Positions 44,835 through 53,328 of a DNA stretch of 64,000 bases are shown here, in pieces; the stretch's first letter is position 1; the number at the start of each line of letters is the position of its first letter. The notes under the pieces were generated by a model, which made no database searches, was not told where the DNA came from, and was given only the letters and a program-made list of their open reading frames with translations. The stretch comes from UBA10649 sp037130755 (lineage in GTDB: Bacteria > Actinomycetota > Actinomycetes > S36-B12). The position numbers and the translations under genes are program-made. The stretch lies in NCBI GenBank assembly GCA_037130755.1, contig JBAXSI010000013.1:8446-72445 (forward strand), in the 5' to 3' direction.

Positions 44835-46138
44835 GCCAGGCAGAGCAAGCAGCGACACCGACTCCGACGCCGCTCAAACTGCAGGTGCGCTCGTTCGTAC
44901 TCGCCATCATCGTGGGCCTTGTCGCGGCCACCGCTGCGTCATTCTTCCTGTGGATCGTCGACGGTGGACAGGAGCTGTTCTACAAGAAGCTGCCCGAGTC
45001 GTTCGGCTGGGACACGCTCCCCGGCTGGTGGGTGGTCCTACTGCTCCTCGTCGGTGCGCTGGTCATCCTCGGGGCTCGCCGGCTACCCGGCGCCACCGGC
45101 GGCAGCCCGCTCAGCGGGTTCCACTTCACCAATCCGGTCAGTTGGGCGCCCGCCATCCTCATCGCCGCCGGCGCGACCTTGATCTTCGGCGCATCCCTCG
45201 GTCCAGAAGGACCCCTGATCGTCCTCGGCTCGGCGGTCGGGGCGATCCTCGTGAAGCGCAGCAACAGCGAAGACGTCACCAAGCTCGCGATGCTGCTCGG
45301 CGGAATGGCCGCCATCGGGACGGTATTCGGCAACCCGTTCGTCGCCGCGTTCATGCTGCTCGAGTTCGCCGCCATGGGTGCGCTGCCGGCGGTGGCCCTC
45401 GTGCCTGCGTTCGTCTCGCTCGGCGCCGGATACATCACCCTGGTCGGCTGGGGCACCTGGACCGGATTCGGGTTGCACACGCTCTCGGTTCCCGGCCTGC
45501 CGGCCTACGACACCATCCAGCCGGAGGACCTCTTCGCCGGCCTGCTCGTTGCGGTGGTCGTCTCTGTACTGGCTGCGCTCGCGCGTGAGCTCGGCGAGCG
45601 CACCGACCTCATCGGTCGGAAGCGTCCAACAGCCGTCCTGTTCGCCGCCGCGGTCATCACCGCCCTGGTCGCCTGGGCGGTCGTGACGGTCTTCGACGTG
45701 CCCTACGACCAGATCCTGTTCTCGGGCCAGACCGGCATGTCGACACTGGTCGCTCAGACGTCGGCGGCCGCAGTGCTCGCCATCGTCATAGGCAAGCTGA
45801 TCGTCTACGGCATCGCTCTGGGCGGCGGCTTCCGTGGCGGCCCGGTGTTCCCCGCGACGTTCATCGGCGTCGGATTCGGCGTCCTTGCGTCGCTCGTCTT
45901 CACCAACTTGTCGGTGAGCGCGATGGCCGCCGTCGGCATCTCGGCCGCCGCCACCGTCATGCTGCGCCTGCCGTTCACGTCAGGCATGCTCGCGATGCTG
46001 CTGATCGGCGCCGCCGGTCCGGCCATTGCCCCCTTCGCGATCATCGGGGCGGTCATCGGCTTCATCGTCCGGCAGCTGCTAGACGGCCTAGACGCCAAGC
46101 GTGCCAGCAAGCTCGCGGACAGCGTCGCATCGTCCTAG
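44831..46138 (+). CDS. ClC-family chloride channel/antiporter
   Basis: 435 residues with about 10-12 hydrophobic helices. ASLGPEGPLIVLG is the GxxGPEGP motif with the gating glutamate, which favours proton-coupled exchange over a channel. GGGFRGGPVFPATFIG is the second family signature. GGGAGG lies 4 nt before the ATG and the start overlaps the XPB stop, an odd pairing for a helicase. The stop TAG shares CTAG with the glpD stop on the other strand. Confidence 0.9.
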   Translation: MSQAEQAATPTPTPLKLQVRSFVLAIIVGLVAATAASFFLWIVDGGQELFYKKLPESFGWDTLPGWWVVLLLLVGALVILGARRLPGATGGSPLSGFHFTNPVSWAPAILIAAGATLIFGASLGPEGPLIVLGSAVGAILVKRSNSEDVTKLAMLLGGMAAIGTVFGNPFVAAFMLLEFAAMGALPAVALVPAFVSLGAGYITLVGWGTWTGFGLHTLSVPGLPAYDTIQPEDLFAGLLVAVVVSVLAALARELGERTDLIGRKRPTAVLFAAAVITALVAWAVVTVFDVPYDQILFSGQTGMSTLVAQTSAAAVLAIVIGKLIVYGIALGGGFRGGPVFPATFIGVGFGVLASLVFTNLSVSAMAAVGISAAATVMLRLPFTSGMLAMLLIGAAGPAIAPFAIIGAVIGFIVRQLLDGLDAKRASKLADSVASS

Positions 46139-47784
46139 GGTCGTTCAGCGCCCGACGCGAGCAGGTCCGCGGCAGCCTGGTTGGTCGATGCCTCATCCCA
46201 GCCCAGCGCTCGGCCCATCAAGTGGGCCACCGACCGCACGAGTTCGGGGGTGACCACGTCCAGGTTCAATCCCACCTGCAGTCGCCGGTCCAGGACGTCC
46301 TCGAGGGTGCAGGCCCCCTCGTTGAGGCAGGCGTGCACCACCTCGGCCTCGATGAAGCCCCGCGCATCCTGCAGCTCCCTGATCAGGTCGGGTTCACGGG
46401 CAATGAGCCCCAGCACCTCACCCACCCGACTTCCGTAGCGACGGTCGAGCGCATCGCGATCGGTCGGCGACAGCGCCGCCACGTCGCGCGCATCGACTAC
46501 CGGCACGATCGATGAGCCCACGAGCGGCATGCCCTGAGTGACGCAGGGCCGGGGAGGCAACCCGCCCTCGCTCAGGATGGTGTCGACCATGTCGCGTGCC
46601 ATAACTCGATAGGTGGTCCACTTCCCGCCGACTATCGCCAGAACGCCTGGCGCGACTCGGACGATGCGGTGTTCTCGCGTGACCTTCGCGGTGTTTCCCC
46701 CCACGGACTGGTCGCGCACGAGCGGGCGCAGGCCAGCGAACGTGTAGGTGACGTCATCGGCCGAGATGGGCTCCTTGACCACTCGTCGTAGCTGACCGAT
46801 GAGGTAGTCGACATCATCCCGGTCCGGCTCGACCCGGTCCGGATTCGCCGTCCATTCGGTGTCCGTCGTGCCGATGAGCCAGTGCGTGTCGGACGGGATA
46901 ACGAACAGCACGCTCTTGCCGGTCGGCACGATGAGAGCCGTCTCACCTGAGAGCGCCTCGCGGGGCAGGCGCAGATGGACACCCTTCGACCGGATGACGC
47001 CCACCGCTTCGGTGGCCCCTGTGAACAACGCCGAAACCTCCGGGGCCCACACCCCTACGCACAAGGCAACCGATCGCGCCCTGATCGTGAAGTCCTCACC
47101 GGTCAACTCGTCGCGAAGGGCCACCTCGTGCACGCCGTCTCGGGAATCTCCGCGTTGTCCGACCAACCGCACATGCGGAGCCACGTGCGCTCCGCTCCGG
47201 GATGCGGTTCGCGCGATGGCAACGGCGAGGCGGGCATCGTCCATCTGGGCGTCGAAGTACTGGAGGGCCCCGACGAGTGAGTCCCGGCGCAGGCTCGGGA
47301 AACGCGACAGTGCCTTGGTTTTCGTGACATGACGATGCCGAGGCAGGGCGCTCGAACCCGAAAGCACGTCGTAGGCCAGCAGGCCGGCGCCGATGTATGC
47401 CCGCTCCCACACCCGGTGGTGCAGGGGGAGCATGAACGGCAGCGGCTCGACGAGGTGAGGGGCGAGTGTCGTCAGCAGGAGATCCCGCTCGCGCAGTGCC
47501 TCGCGCACCAGGGCCACATTTCCCTGCTGGAGGTAGCGCAGACCGCCGTGGACCAGCTTGCTCGACCGACTCGACGTGCCTACCGCGATGTCGCCCTTGT
47601 CGATCAGGGCGACCGGTAGCCCGCGGCTCGCGGCGTCGAGCGCCGTTCCACACCCGGTGGCACCGGCACCGACAACGAGGAGGTCGATCACCTCCTGCTG
47701 CATGGCCAGCAGTGCCGCACGCCGGTTCTCGGGCCCAAGTCGGCTGCGCTGGTCGCCGACTGTAGAGGAGGTGTTGGGGCTCAC
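46135..47784 (-). CDS. glpD: FAD-dependent glycerol-3-phosphate dehydrogenase, last gene of the sugar-transport operon
   Basis: 549 residues from the GTG that overlaps the permease stop. The FAD Rossmann motif LLVVGAGATGCGTALDAASRG begins near residue 36, except that the first 28 residues are an extension. TSSRSSKLVHGGLRYL and LRPLVRD, with the C-terminal cap domain, are typical of GlpD. It oxidises sn-glycerol 3-phosphate to dihydroxyacetone phosphate and passes electrons to quinone. No glycerol kinase is in the window. Its place in an operon with a galactosidase and a sugar importer suggests that the imported sugar carries glycerol. Confidence 0.92.
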   Translation of the reverse strand: MSPNTSSTVGDQRSRLGPENRRAALLAMQQEVIDLLVVGAGATGCGTALDAASRGLPVALIDKGDIAVGTSSRSSKLVHGGLRYLQQGNVALVREALRERDLLLTTLAPHLVEPLPFMLPLHHRVWERAYIGAGLLAYDVLSGSSALPRHRHVTKTKALSRFPSLRRDSLVGALQYFDAQMDDARLAVAIARTASRSGAHVAPHVRLVGQRGDSRDGVHEVALRDELTGEDFTIRARSVALCVGVWAPEVSALFTGATEAVGVIRSKGVHLRLPREALSGETALIVPTGKSVLFVIPSDTHWLIGTTDTEWTANPDRVEPDRDDVDYLIGQLRRVVKEPISADDVTYTFAGLRPLVRDQSVGGNTAKVTREHRIVRVAPGVLAIVGGKWTTYRVMARDMVDTILSEGGLPPRPCVTQGMPLVGSSIVPVVDARDVAALSPTDRDALDRRYGSRVGEVLGLIAREPDLIRELQDARGFIEAEVVHACLNEGACTLEDVLDRRLQVGLNLDVVTPELVRSVAHLMGRALGWDEASTNQAAADLLASGAERP

Positions 47785-49001
47785 CCCTTCAGTCCGCTTG
47801 AGGCAACGTTCTCGACGAAGTACCGCTGTGCGAGCAGGAACACGGTGACCGGCGCCAGCATCGCAGTGATGACGCCCGCCAGCACGAGGTTCGGGGTGTC
47901 GGCCGCCCGCCCGCCCAGCACGGACAGCGTCAGTGCCAGGACGCTGCCATCGGTGTTGCCGGAGTCGATGATGATGAGTGGCCAGACAAAGGAGTTCCAC
48001 GCGTACAGGAACGAGAACGTCGAGAGCGTTGCCACGGCGGGGATCGACAGTGGGAAGAAGATCCTCCAGAGAATGGTCCATCGAGACGCGCCGTCGATGA
48101 CCGCGGCCTCCTCGAGTTCCTTGGGTATCGACACGAAGAACTGGCGCATCAGGAACGTGCCGTAGGCCGTGAACACGAACGGGATGACAAGGGAGGTGAG
48201 CGTGTTGCCCCAGTCAATGGCGATCATGAGCCGGTACAGCGGGATGAGCAGGACCACGAACGGGATCATGATCGAGCCGAGGTAGAGCAGGAAGATCTTG
48301 TCGCGCCCGCGGAACCGCAGCCGGGAGAATGCATAGCCGCCGAGGATGCTCGTGAACACCTGGCCGACGACCACCAGGATGGTCACCAGCACCGTGTTGG
48401 TCAACGACCGGCCAAAGCCCTCGAGTTGCATCACCTTGGAGTAGTTGCCTGTCTGGAACTCCACCTGCTCGACGGGAGTCACGGCTGATGACACTGCGAA
48501 CACTGGTGGCGCATTGGGGTTGGCCGGATCGACGTACGTCCCGCCGATCCGCGACTTGTTGTTGTACACCTTCACCTCGGCGCCGCCGATCGTGGCCGTG
48601 TACACGTCCTTGTCCTTGCCGTCCACGGAGACGACTGCCCCGGTCGGCGTCAGGCTGTCCTGCGGCGCGATCAGGATCACCGTCGGGTCGTCCACGCCGA
48701 TGAACTCGCGCAGGCTCGTGCCCTTTTCCGCTCGAGCGAGTTTCGCAGTGCCGCCGTCGGGCAGCGGGACGGTGTACAACGGCAGCGCCTCGCCGTTGAC
48801 CTGGGCCGTAGCGGGAACGTTCGGCAGCAGCCGAGGCGGATACGTGAAGAAGTCCTCCGCAGTCTTGAACGACCCGAAGAAGGCCAAGATGAACGGCACC
48901 AGGACGACGATCCCGGCGATGATGAGGATGGCGTAGACCGTGAACTGCGCCAGCCAGGATCGCTTGGTGCGGTGCATGCGAGTGCGGGGCGCGGCCATCA
49001 T
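47781..49001 (-). CDS. CUT1 sugar ABC permease (MalG type) with a large extracytoplasmic insertion
   Basis: 406 residues. The first helix spans about 19-43; then about 140 residues lie outside the membrane (45-190, with repeated beta-like segments GAVVSVDGKDKDVYTATIG and KVYNNKSRIGGTYV) before the usual five-helix core. The ATPase-contact EAA loop is EEAAVIDGASRWTILWRIFFP. MalG normally has no such insertion. ATG 48998 is an alternative start that gives better spacing to GGAGG. It works with the MalF-type permease whose gene overlaps it. Confidence 0.9.
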   Translation of the reverse strand: MMAAPRTRMHRTKRSWLAQFTVYAILIIAGIVVLVPFILAFFGSFKTAEDFFTYPPRLLPNVPATAQVNGEALPLYTVPLPDGGTAKLARAEKGTSLREFIGVDDPTVILIAPQDSLTPTGAVVSVDGKDKDVYTATIGGAEVKVYNNKSRIGGTYVDPANPNAPPVFAVSSAVTPVEQVEFQTGNYSKVMQLEGFGRSLTNTVLVTILVVVGQVFTSILGGYAFSRLRFRGRDKIFLLYLGSIMIPFVVLLIPLYRLMIAIDWGNTLTSLVIPFVFTAYGTFLMRQFFVSIPKELEEAAVIDGASRWTILWRIFFPLSIPAVATLSTFSFLYAWNSFVWPLIIIDSGNTDGSVLALTLSVLGGRAADTPNLVLAGVITAMLAPVTVFLLAQRYFVENVASSGLKG

Positions 49002-50719
49002 GTCTCCTCCGCATAACGACGCTGGCGACGGAACTGCACAAGCGTCAGGGAGAAGATCAGAATGAACAGGATCCAGGCGACCGCGCTCGCCTGGCCGAAG
49101 GCATCCTGCTGGAAACCGAGTTGGTACAGGTAGACGACCGGCGTCAGCGTCGCGTTGTCTGGGAAGCCCACCGGGTTCGGCTGGTTGAGGGCGTAGACGA
49201 TGTCGAAGAGCTGCAGCGCGAGGATGACGGTGCTGGCCACCACGAAGAACGTGGTCGCGCGCAGGGACGGCAGCGTGATGCTGAAGAACCGGCGCGTGGC
49301 GCCCGCACCGTCGAGCATGGCAGCTTCGTGGAGTTCCTTCGGAATGCCCTGCATGCCGGCAGCGAAGAGCACAGTGTTGAAGCCGAACTGCGACCAGCCG
49401 AACACCAGCACCACGGCGAACAGGGCGACCGAAGGATCCGAGAGCCAGCCGATCTCAACCGGCTGCGGCATGGGGTCGCCCGGCACGAAGAGGTTGATGA
49501 TCCCGTTGACCCACCCGATGAACCAGTTGACGAACCCGACAGTCGAGTTGAACATCTGCTTCCAGATCAGCGTGACGCCGATGACGCCGGCTACGGCCGG
49601 GACGAAGAAGATGGTCCGAAATGCCTTGGTGCCGCGGTAGCCGGTCTGGATCAGCACGGCCAAAATCAGCGCGGGGATGACCGCCAGGGGGACCGCGAGG
49701 ACGAGGAACACCACAATGTTGCTGATCGACTGCCAGAACAGCGGATCACTCGCCCCCACCACTCCGAATGGGGCCGTGAGGACGTCCTGGTACCCGGCTG
49801 GGAGGGAGTCCGCATTGGCCGCCACGGTGAGGCCGAGCGTGTGGACGTAGTTGCCCAGGCCGACGAATGTCGGGTTCGTGATCCCGTCCCACTCGTAGAA
49901 CGAGATCACCAGTGAGAAGAGCAGCGGCCCGGCGAAGAACAGCAGGAAGCCGATCAGGTTGGGCGACAGGAAGAGTAGCCCGGACTGGGCTTCCAGCTTG
50001 TATGCCGGGGTGTTGTACCGCTCGGCCATGCGGGTGGACCACATGGTGATCGAGCACCACAGCAGGATCACTATCGCGATGACATACGCCGTGTTGATGG
50101 CGGGCGTCTTGCCGTAGGCGACGCCCAGCGCATGTGCTAGTTCGATCGGCTGAAGCATCCACAGCCACGCGAGTCCGAAGCCGATGACACCAGCCAGCCC
50201 GATCCACCTCATGACCTTGATGGTCGTCAGCGCCGCGTTGGTCGGGCTCGGCCGACCGGGTTCGAAGGCCCGCGCCCGCAGGCGGCGCGACAGGACAATC
50301 CAGGCTGCGGAGATGGCCAGCCCGATAAAGGGCAGGAATGCCTTGTTGAAGGCAGTCGCGAAGACGTCCAGGTAGGACGCGAGATTCAGGGACTGGAACA
50401 GCAGGACGATGACCAGGACCAGCGTCAGGTAGTTGATGGTGAAGGACACCATTCGCGCGCGCCGATCCGAGCGCGCCAGGAGCAGAGCCGCCACCAGGTT
50501 GGCGACGACGCCCACGACGGCACCGATGCCGATGACCGTGCGTGGCAGGGACTCCAGCTTCCACACCGCTCCGAAGATGTTCCAGGCGATCCACCCGAAC
50601 ACCAGCGCAGCAACGACATGCCAGCCCAAGACGATTCGCATCGACGTGGTGGCGGGCGGCCGAAGGATACGGCCGGGCCAGGCGAGGAGCGATCCAGTCT
50701 CGACGGTGGTTGCGCTCAC
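48998..50719 (-). CDS. CUT1 sugar ABC permease (MalF type) with extra N-terminal membrane domain
   Basis: 573 residues, about 260 longer than a normal permease. The N-terminal half (about 25-240) has roughly six extra hydrophobic helices. The standard domain begins near residue 255 (LSPNLIGFLLFFAGPLLFSLVISFYEW), ends at QFRRQRRYAEET and includes the EAA loop HEAAMLDGAGATRRFFSITLP. The function of the extra domain is unknown. It forms the pore with the MalG-type partner. No ATPase gene is present in the operon, so a shared MsmK-like ATPase encoded elsewhere is required. Confidence 0.9.
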   Translation of the reverse strand: MSATTVETGSLLAWPGRILRPPATTSMRIVLGWHVVAALVFGWIAWNIFGAVWKLESLPRTVIGIGAVVGVVANLVAALLLARSDRRARMVSFTINYLTLVLVIVLLFQSLNLASYLDVFATAFNKAFLPFIGLAISAAWIVLSRRLRARAFEPGRPSPTNAALTTIKVMRWIGLAGVIGFGLAWLWMLQPIELAHALGVAYGKTPAINTAYVIAIVILLWCSITMWSTRMAERYNTPAYKLEAQSGLLFLSPNLIGFLLFFAGPLLFSLVISFYEWDGITNPTFVGLGNYVHTLGLTVAANADSLPAGYQDVLTAPFGVVGASDPLFWQSISNIVVFLVLAVPLAVIPALILAVLIQTGYRGTKAFRTIFFVPAVAGVIGVTLIWKQMFNSTVGFVNWFIGWVNGIINLFVPGDPMPQPVEIGWLSDPSVALFAVVLVFGWSQFGFNTVLFAAGMQGIPKELHEAAMLDGAGATRRFFSITLPSLRATTFFVVASTVILALQLFDIVYALNQPNPVGFPDNATLTPVVYLYQLGFQQDAFGQASAVAWILFILIFSLTLVQFRRQRRYAEET

Positions 50720-50783
50720 GTCACCTCTCCCTCGGGGCTACCGATGGCTATGGCCGCAGTGCGGCGATCAGTTCTCTCCGGGG

Positions 50784-50825
50784 CGTTGTGCGGGTCAGGG
50801 ACGAGCGCCCCTGACCCGCACAACG
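50784..50825 (-). terminator. Perfect 17-bp hairpin inside the sugar transport operon
   Basis: Arms 50784-50800 and 50809-50825 pair over 17 bp without mismatch; the loop is 8 nt. It begins 12 bp after the stop of the binding-protein gene and 65 bp before the permease start. No U-run follows. Such hairpins behind binding-protein genes commonly keep their mRNA stable or stop part of the polymerases, so that more binding protein than permease is made. Confidence 0.82.
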
Positions 50826-50836
50826 GGTCGAGCGTG

Positions 50837-52222
50837 CTACTCGAAGGCGGGTGCAGTGACCTTGCAGATGGTCTTCTGGAACTCATCGATGGTGAGCTTG
50901 CCCGTCATGAGCGCGGTCACCTCGTCACCAGAAGCCTTGTCGAACGCCGGCCAGTTGCCGTTCCACAGCGGCCCCTCGGCAACTGCGTCGTTCTGGATGC
51001 CGTCGACGAATGCCTGGTTGTTGGTGGGCGGGGTGTAGGTGAGGAACGAGTCGATCGCGGCCTGGTCGACGCGCGACGGGATGTTCGCGCCCAGGGACGA
51101 GATCTTGTTCTGCACCTCGGTGCTGGTCAGCGTCTCGACCAGCTTCCACGCCGCCTCGGGGTTCTTGGTCTTGGCGTTCACCACGTAGGCGCCCCAGAAC
51201 TGCCAGTTCTTGCCCGGAGCAGCACCGGTCGGCAGCGGAGCCACGTCCCAGTTGAAGTTCTTGATCTCGCGAGCGCCGGGGGTGGCCCAGCGGCCGTTGA
51301 TGAACATGCCCACCGTGCCGGCCTTGAAGGGCGGCTCGGCATCCTCGCCGAAGGGCACGCCGGCGCCACTGCCATAGAGGTCCTGGAAGAAGCTAAGCCC
51401 GGAGATGGACTCGGGAGCATCGAGGTTGCAGGCGGTGCGGTCGTCCTTGAAGAAGCTGCCACCGCCCGAGTTCACGAAGTAGCCCCAGTTGGCCCACCAG
51501 CCGCCTGCGCCGAAGCCCTTGGCCGTCGGCACCTTCTCGGCGATCTGCTTGGAGACCTCAGCGAACTTGTCCCACGTCCACTCGCCATTCTTGGCAAGGT
51601 CGATGGGATTCTCGACGCCGGCCTTGTCGAGCAGGTCGAGGTTGAGGTACAGCGCGAAGGTCGAGACGTCACGAGGCACGCCCCAGACGAAGCCATCCGC
51701 CTTCTTGCCGGTGGCCGGATCGACCTGGAGCTGATCCATCGGTCCCGAGTAGAAGTCAGCAGCCTTGAAGCCGGACGCCTGTGCCTGAGGAGCGTTGTTG
51801 AGGATCAGGCCGGCCTTGGCGAAGTCGGCCACGTCGGTGCCCGGGATCCAGAACACGTCGGGCGCGGTGCCCGCAGACAGCTCGGTCTTGAGCTTGTCCT
51901 GATAGGGCGACCCCTCGGAGTTGCCGGCCTCGTAGGTGAGATTGAGCCCGATGCCGGACTTGTTGATGTCGTCCGAGATGCCCTTGTACAGATCGGCTTC
52001 CGCCTGGTTGTCCGGGCGCGTACGCCAGCGAAGATCGACGGCCTCCGTCGGCGCCGCGCTGGATCCACCCGAAGCAGCGGCCGAGGCCGCTGAGCTCGCC
52101 GCGCTCGCCGCAGCGCTACCTGCTGCACTCGACGATGAACTATCCGTTGCGGTGCTCGCACAGGCGCTCAGAAGCAGCGCAAAGGCCGCGACGCCCGCCG
52201 GAAGGTAGTTGCGTCTACGCAT
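50837..52222 (-). CDS. Sugar-binding lipoprotein of the ABC importer
   Basis: 461 residues from ATG 52222, which has GGAGAGGA upstream. The signal peptide ends in the lipobox LLSAC (Cys22). A Ser/Ala linker of low complexity (about 25-60) tethers the binding domain. The mature protein reads as the CUT1 extracellular binding family 1 (LSAGTAPDVFWIPGTDVADFAK, KAGTVGMFINGRWATPG). Aromatic-rich regions (GGWWANWGYF, NWQFWGAYV) would stack on sugar rings. The DeoR gene lies upstream and permease genes lie downstream after the hairpin. The ligand is unknown; galactosides are likely from context. Confidence 0.92.
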   Translation of the reverse strand: MRRRNYLPAGVAAFALLLSACASTATDSSSSSAAGSAAASAASSAASAAASGGSSAAPTEAVDLRWRTRPDNQAEADLYKGISDDINKSGIGLNLTYEAGNSEGSPYQDKLKTELSAGTAPDVFWIPGTDVADFAKAGLILNNAPQAQASGFKAADFYSGPMDQLQVDPATGKKADGFVWGVPRDVSTFALYLNLDLLDKAGVENPIDLAKNGEWTWDKFAEVSKQIAEKVPTAKGFGAGGWWANWGYFVNSGGGSFFKDDRTACNLDAPESISGLSFFQDLYGSGAGVPFGEDAEPPFKAGTVGMFINGRWATPGAREIKNFNWDVAPLPTGAAPGKNWQFWGAYVVNAKTKNPEAAWKLVETLTSTEVQNKISSLGANIPSRVDQAAIDSFLTYTPPTNNQAFVDGIQNDAVAEGPLWNGNWPAFDKASGDEVTALMTGKLTIDEFQKTICKVTAPAFE

Positions 52223-52303
52223 GAAGTGTTCCTCTCCTCTTTCCCTCAGTTGGGTCGTTCCCTCCACCCGCGCCATGCCAGCCCGGGTCGAAGCTCTTAG
52301 GTG

Positions 52304-53113
52304 TTACGCACGGTGCACCGACACCGAGGACTGCTCGATCAGGGCGACGGCCTGCTCCGGTGCCGTGGCATCGGTGATCAGGAGGTCGATCTGGGAGAGG
52401 GAGCACACGCGGGCCGCCTCCACCACGCCGATCTTGCTGCCGTCGGCCACGACAACGACCTCACGCGCGGCAGCGATCATCGACTTCTTGACCTCGGCCT
52501 CGGCGAAGTTGAGATTGGTCACGCCGCGATCGGCATCGACTCCGTTGCAGCCGATGAAGGCCAGATGCGCCGAGATCTGCTCGAGGATCAACGATCCGAA
52601 CGGGTTGACCAGCGAGTGCTGCAGGGGTCGCACCATCCCACCGGTCACCAGCACGCTGATGCGATCCGATGCAGGCTCCAGCGCCATCGCGACGTTGAGT
52701 CCGCTGGTGACCACAGTGACGTCACGCAACTCACGGCGCGCCACGAGCTCGAGGGCGACCGCCGTCGTTGTGGACCCCACATCGAGGACGATGACTTGGC
52801 CGGGCTGCACGAGTGAGGCCGCGTAGGCGGCAATGGCGGCCTTCTGCCGCTCATGCTCGCGCGCGGCAAGCTCCAGCGGCGGCTCGTGGCGTAGCCCACC
52901 GGAGGGAACGGCGCCCCCGCGGACCCGGCGCACACGGCCCAAGGCCTCCAACGACCCCAGATCGGATCGAACGGTCACCACCGAGACCGCGAACCGATCG
53001 GCAAGGTCGGTGACCCGCACGAAGCCGGCCGACTCGACCTCCTGAGCGATGCGCTCCTGGCGCAGTTCCGCGGGGACGCCGGCGAGCTCCGCGCTCGACT
53101 CCGCAGCGATCAT
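52304..53113 (-). CDS. DeoR/GlpR-family transcriptional repressor
   Basis: 269 residues from ATG 53113. The helix-turn-helix (about 27-62) reads VRVTDLADRFAVSVVTVRSDLGSLEALG. The C-terminal sensor domain carries VLDVGSTTTAVALEL and ADGSKIGVVEAARVCSL, the phosphate-sugar binding pattern of the family. It lies between the alpha-galactosidase and the binding-protein genes on one strand, so it probably controls this island in response to a phosphorylated sugar or glycerol 3-phosphate. A TTG at 53125 is another possible start, but the promoter fits 53113. Confidence 0.9.
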   Translation of the reverse strand: MIAAESSAELAGVPAELRQERIAQEVESAGFVRVTDLADRFAVSVVTVRSDLGSLEALGRVRRVRGGAVPSGGLRHEPPLELAAREHERQKAAIAAYAASLVQPGQVIVLDVGSTTTAVALELVARRELRDVTVVTSGLNVAMALEPASDRISVLVTGGMVRPLQHSLVNPFGSLILEQISAHLAFIGCNGVDADRGVTNLNFAEAEVKKSMIAAAREVVVVADGSKIGVVEAARVCSLSQIDLLITDATAPEQAVALIEQSSVSVHRA

Positions 53114-53119
53114 GATGGC

Positions 53120-53147
53120 ACTCAATCACCTTGCGGAAATTTGTCAA
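53120..53147 (-). promoter_or_regulatory. Promoter of the DeoR-family gene
   Basis: On the minus strand TTGACA (53142-53147) is followed by 16 bp and TTGAGT (53120-53125), then 6 nt and ATG 53113. This would give a leaderless message and is the best -35/-10 pair in the window. Confidence 0.6.
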
Positions 53148-53162
53148 TACGTTCGATGGGTG

Positions 53163-53183
53163 CCGTTATCGACCCGTTATCGA
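53163..53183. promoter_or_regulatory. Direct repeat upstream of the DeoR promoter
   Basis: CCGTTATCGA occurs twice, at 53163-53172 and 53174-53183, 11 bp apart, one helical turn. It is 16 bp upstream of the -35 box and is a candidate operator for the DeoR-family protein. Confidence 0.55.
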
Positions 53184-53328
53184 AAAAGACGGAAAGTAGT
53201 CGGAGTCCGGTTTGGGTTACCTTTGCCCATTGAAGTGTGGTACACCGTTGCCCCGAGGACTAAGTGACTTTCGTTAGTCTGCGAAATCTTGCGTTACGGT
53301 CAGGCTCGGGCAGCGGGCCCGTGCAGGT
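53184..53328. other. Unusually AT-rich gap between alpha-galactosidase and DeoR genes
   Basis: No gene is seen here. It is richer in A and T than the rest of the window and holds an inverted repeat GACTAA/TTAGTC at 53258-53279 (10-nt spacer) that may be an operator or part of the alpha-galactosidase terminator. An AGGAGG at 53334-53339 precedes a plus-strand frame that I judge to be a shadow. Confidence 0.45.
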
